Assembly (NCBI RefSeq): GCF_902522795.1 | Contig: NZ_CABYWZ010000004.1 | Location: forward strand, 1-64,000 | Direction of reading: 5' to 3' | Origin: an uncultured Prochlorococcus sp. | GTDB lineage: Bacteria; Cyanobacteriota; Cyanobacteriia; PCC-6307; Cyanobiaceae | Length of the DNA stretch: 64,000 bases | Part shown: positions 62,001-64,000 of the stretch, piece after piece | How positions within the stretch are numbered: the stretch's first letter is position 1 | How the letters are laid out: the number at the start of each line of letters is the position of its first letter | Position numbers and translations under genes: made by a program | Notes under the pieces: model-generated | The model's database searches: none | The model's input: only the letters and a program-made list of their open reading frames with translations | What the model was told of the DNA's origin: nothing

Positions 62001-62617
62001 TCATTTAATTTTGCATTAGTTTGTTCTATTCTTGTATCAAAAAGTGCGACTCCTGCTAATTCATCAATGAGATTTCTCCTCTCCTTATTATTCATTGATA
62101 CTATTCTTGTTACATCACCCTGCATAACTACATTGCTGCCCTCAGGATCAACACTAATATCTCTTAATATTCTCTGTATTTGTTGCAAGGTACATTGTTT
62201 GCCATCAGAAGTATAAGTAGAAGCATAAGAACCACCTGGCATAAGTCTTAATTTTCTAGAAACTACCCATTCTTTTTGACCTTTATTAAGGGCAATTTCT
62301 TCTTCTTCTAGTTCCAAAGGCGGAAGGTCCTCTCTGGGAGACCAATCTTGAATATTAAATTTTACTGATACAGATGTTTCTGATGACTTACCCTCTTTAA
62401 CTTTGGAGTTATTTATTAGATCTGGTAATCTTTCAGCCCTCATCCCTCTACTATTAGCTAGACCTAAACAGAATAAAATTCCATCTAAAATATTACTTTT
62501 CCCAGAACCGTTAGGGCCCGTAACCACCGTGAAACCTTCTTGAAGAGGAATTTTTACATTTCCCCCAAAAGATTTAAAATTTTCAAACTCGACCTGATTG
62601 ATATGTACCAAGCTCAA
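59027..62617 (-). CDS. smc: chromosome segregation protein SMC
   Basis: [19 protein letters not shown], hinge [51 protein letters not shown]. Confidence 0.96.
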   Translation of the reverse strand: [1196 protein letters not shown]

Positions 62618-62693
62618 GTCTCAATAGCTAAATAAGAATAACTAATTTGCAAAAATTCTCAATAGAAATATTACGTTTATTTATAAATGAATA

Positions 62694-63056
62694 TTAATAA
62701 TTTTTACTCAATCTACAAGAATTACCCGAAATTTCAAACAAACCAGAAAGAAGTTCACCATCCAAAATAAATCGATAATATTCAGAGTCCAATTTATCAG
62801 AAACGTTTTTAAATATTCCATGATCAAGTCTTTTTACAAACCCTCTATTATCAGAAAGTTCATGTTCTATCCTGGATAGCCATAAAAGTCTATGATTTGG
62901 CTGCTTAGAAATTTCTATAGAAGTTTGATTTAATAAAGGTAGTTTTGAAAATTTCCAAGTTAAACAATCTTTCCCATTTTCAACAAGAAAATCATAATGA
63001 ATATCTATAGCTTTATAAGAATAAACTCTATGTTCAAGCAAAACCCATTTATTCAT
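62694..63056 (-). CDS. small protein resembling LigD N-terminal 3'-phosphoesterase domain (PF13298-like)
   Basis: WVLLEHRVYSYKAIDIHYDFLVENGKDCLTWKF ... NHRLLWLSRIEHELSDNRGFVKRLDHGIF ... YYRFILDGELLSGLFEI follows the family pattern. Confidence 0.6.
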   Translation of the reverse strand: MNKWVLLEHRVYSYKAIDIHYDFLVENGKDCLTWKFSKLPLLNQTSIEISKQPNHRLLWLSRIEHELSDNRGFVKRLDHGIFKNVSDKLDSEYYRFILDGELLSGLFEISGNSCRLSKNY

Positions 63057-63138
63057 TATGTAGTTGATAAATAAATTGAATTTATTTTCAAAACAAAGTT
63101 GAGCAAAGATATATTTTCTAAGAGATGTTTCCTGTTAT

Positions 63139-63294
63139 TTAATTACTTGCATCAGGAACAAATCTTAAAGCAATGAATAGCAAACTTCCAGCTCCAGCGA
63201 TAGCTGCAGCTACTAATCCAAAATCTGTAGGGATTGTGCGAGATGCAAAAATTAATGATGCAAATGTAATATCCATGATGAAATTTAAACTCAT
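63139..63294 (-). CDS. small conserved membrane protein
   Basis: 51-aa ORF MSLNFIMDITFASLIFASRTIPTDFGLVAAAIAGAGSLLFIALRFVPDASN; absent from ORF track. Confidence 0.6.
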   Translation of the reverse strand: MSLNFIMDITFASLIFASRTIPTDFGLVAAAIAGAGSLLFIALRFVPDASN

Positions 63295-63464
63295 TTAATA
63301 AATTCAGTAATAGCTTAACAAAACCTTCTTACAGAACAGAGTAGATAAATAAAATGTAAATAAACTTTTATATGTTTTTATTCTATATAAATCGCACAAT
63401 TATTTAGATAAGGGTTCCAAATTAAGAAAATAGGGTCTAATCTTAAAATAAATAAGTTTAAATA

Positions 63465-63926
63465 ATGGAGACTTACAATCCTCCCAAAGAAGTTGAAGAA
63501 AAAGAAGATAAATCTGATCTTCCTGAAAAAGAAATTATCTTGGAAAAATGGTTACTTGAAAAAATTGACAGTTTAATTCCTTTAATAAAAGAAAAATGGC
63601 CTAACATTGCACAACAAACCCTTGAGGCCACAAAAGGGAGTATTGATGATTTAGTTGAAGTAATATCAAGCCATAGTGGAACCTCAGCAATTGGAATAAA
63701 AAGCCAACTATTTGAAATCATTGATTCAATAAGAGAAAACAATTGGAAAATATCAGAAAAAATTGAGCCTATTGAAAGTCAATTAGAAGAATTATTAGAG
63801 GAACTTAACAATACACTTAGACCAAAAATAGAAAGTCCAATAAGAAAAAAACCACTATTATCCATTGCTATTGCAGCTGGTATTGGTTTACTAATAGGAA
63901 GTCTCCTAAACAGTGGCAGAAAATAA
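63465..63926 (+). CDS. DUF883/ElaB-like protein with C-terminal TM helix
   Basis: Amphipathic helices then KKPLLSIAIAAGIGLLIGSLLNSGRK. Confidence 0.6.
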   Translation: METYNPPKEVEEKEDKSDLPEKEIILEKWLLEKIDSLIPLIKEKWPNIAQQTLEATKGSIDDLVEVISSHSGTSAIGIKSQLFEIIDSIRENNWKISEKIEPIESQLEELLEELNNTLRPKIESPIRKKPLLSIAIAAGIGLLIGSLLNSGRK

Positions 63927-63928
63927 TA

Positions 63929-64000
63929 TGGAAAAACCAAAAAATAAAAACTTTGCAAATACAGCCTCTAGAATTTCAGCCATCGCAAGTTCAGTGATGG
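63929..64000 (+). CDS. start of the next gene (partial; possibly a holin-like membrane partner)
   Basis: ATG at 63929: MEKPKNKNFANTASRISAIASSVM...; truncated by window end. Confidence 0.4.

Noticed and set aside
61587-62216. 209-aa ORF antisense to smc
   Set aside because: Ser/Leu/Phe-rich shadow of the coiled-coil coding strand; no domain signature.
1-64000. CRISPR arrays, IS elements, prophage, rRNA operon, defence islands
   Set aside because: No repeat-spacer pattern, transposase/integrase motifs, rRNA sequence or recognisable defence genes were seen on either strand.

Overview
The window looks like core chromosome of a low-GC, streamlined marine picocyanobacterium. It is very likely a high-light Prochlorococcus, judged from gene content and protein style (zds, NdhO, PsbX, PetL, HLIPs, Ycf66, sufBCDS, DUF2973/DUF3120/DUF4346). 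About 65-70 tightly packed genes are supported. I saw no CRISPR array, transposase, integrase or prophage block. Five or more short real genes are missing from the supplied ORF track: petL, an hli gene, three small membrane proteins, and a broken Cys-rich micro-ORF. One tRNA is present and I read its anticodon as Leu-AAG. No obvious new multi-gene system jumps out. The best second-look items are: (1) a tandem double-domain PTPS gene, with the Asp-His dyad altered in domain 1, stop/start-overlapping a RibD_C/DHFR-like reductase; (2) a core-less Nif11-type leader-like protein ending in GGL; (3) a stand-alone protein resembling the LigD 3'-phosphoesterase domain next to smc; (4) a CX3C...CX3C micro-protein apparently split by a 1-nt deletion; (5) the A34 tRNA-Leu; (6) divergent genes whose start codons are 1 nt apart, and convergent genes repeatedly sharing a 4-nt double stop; (7) an RHH regulator with an operator-like inverted repeat in its divergent promoter region. 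All family calls come from reading the translations by eye; no searches were run.
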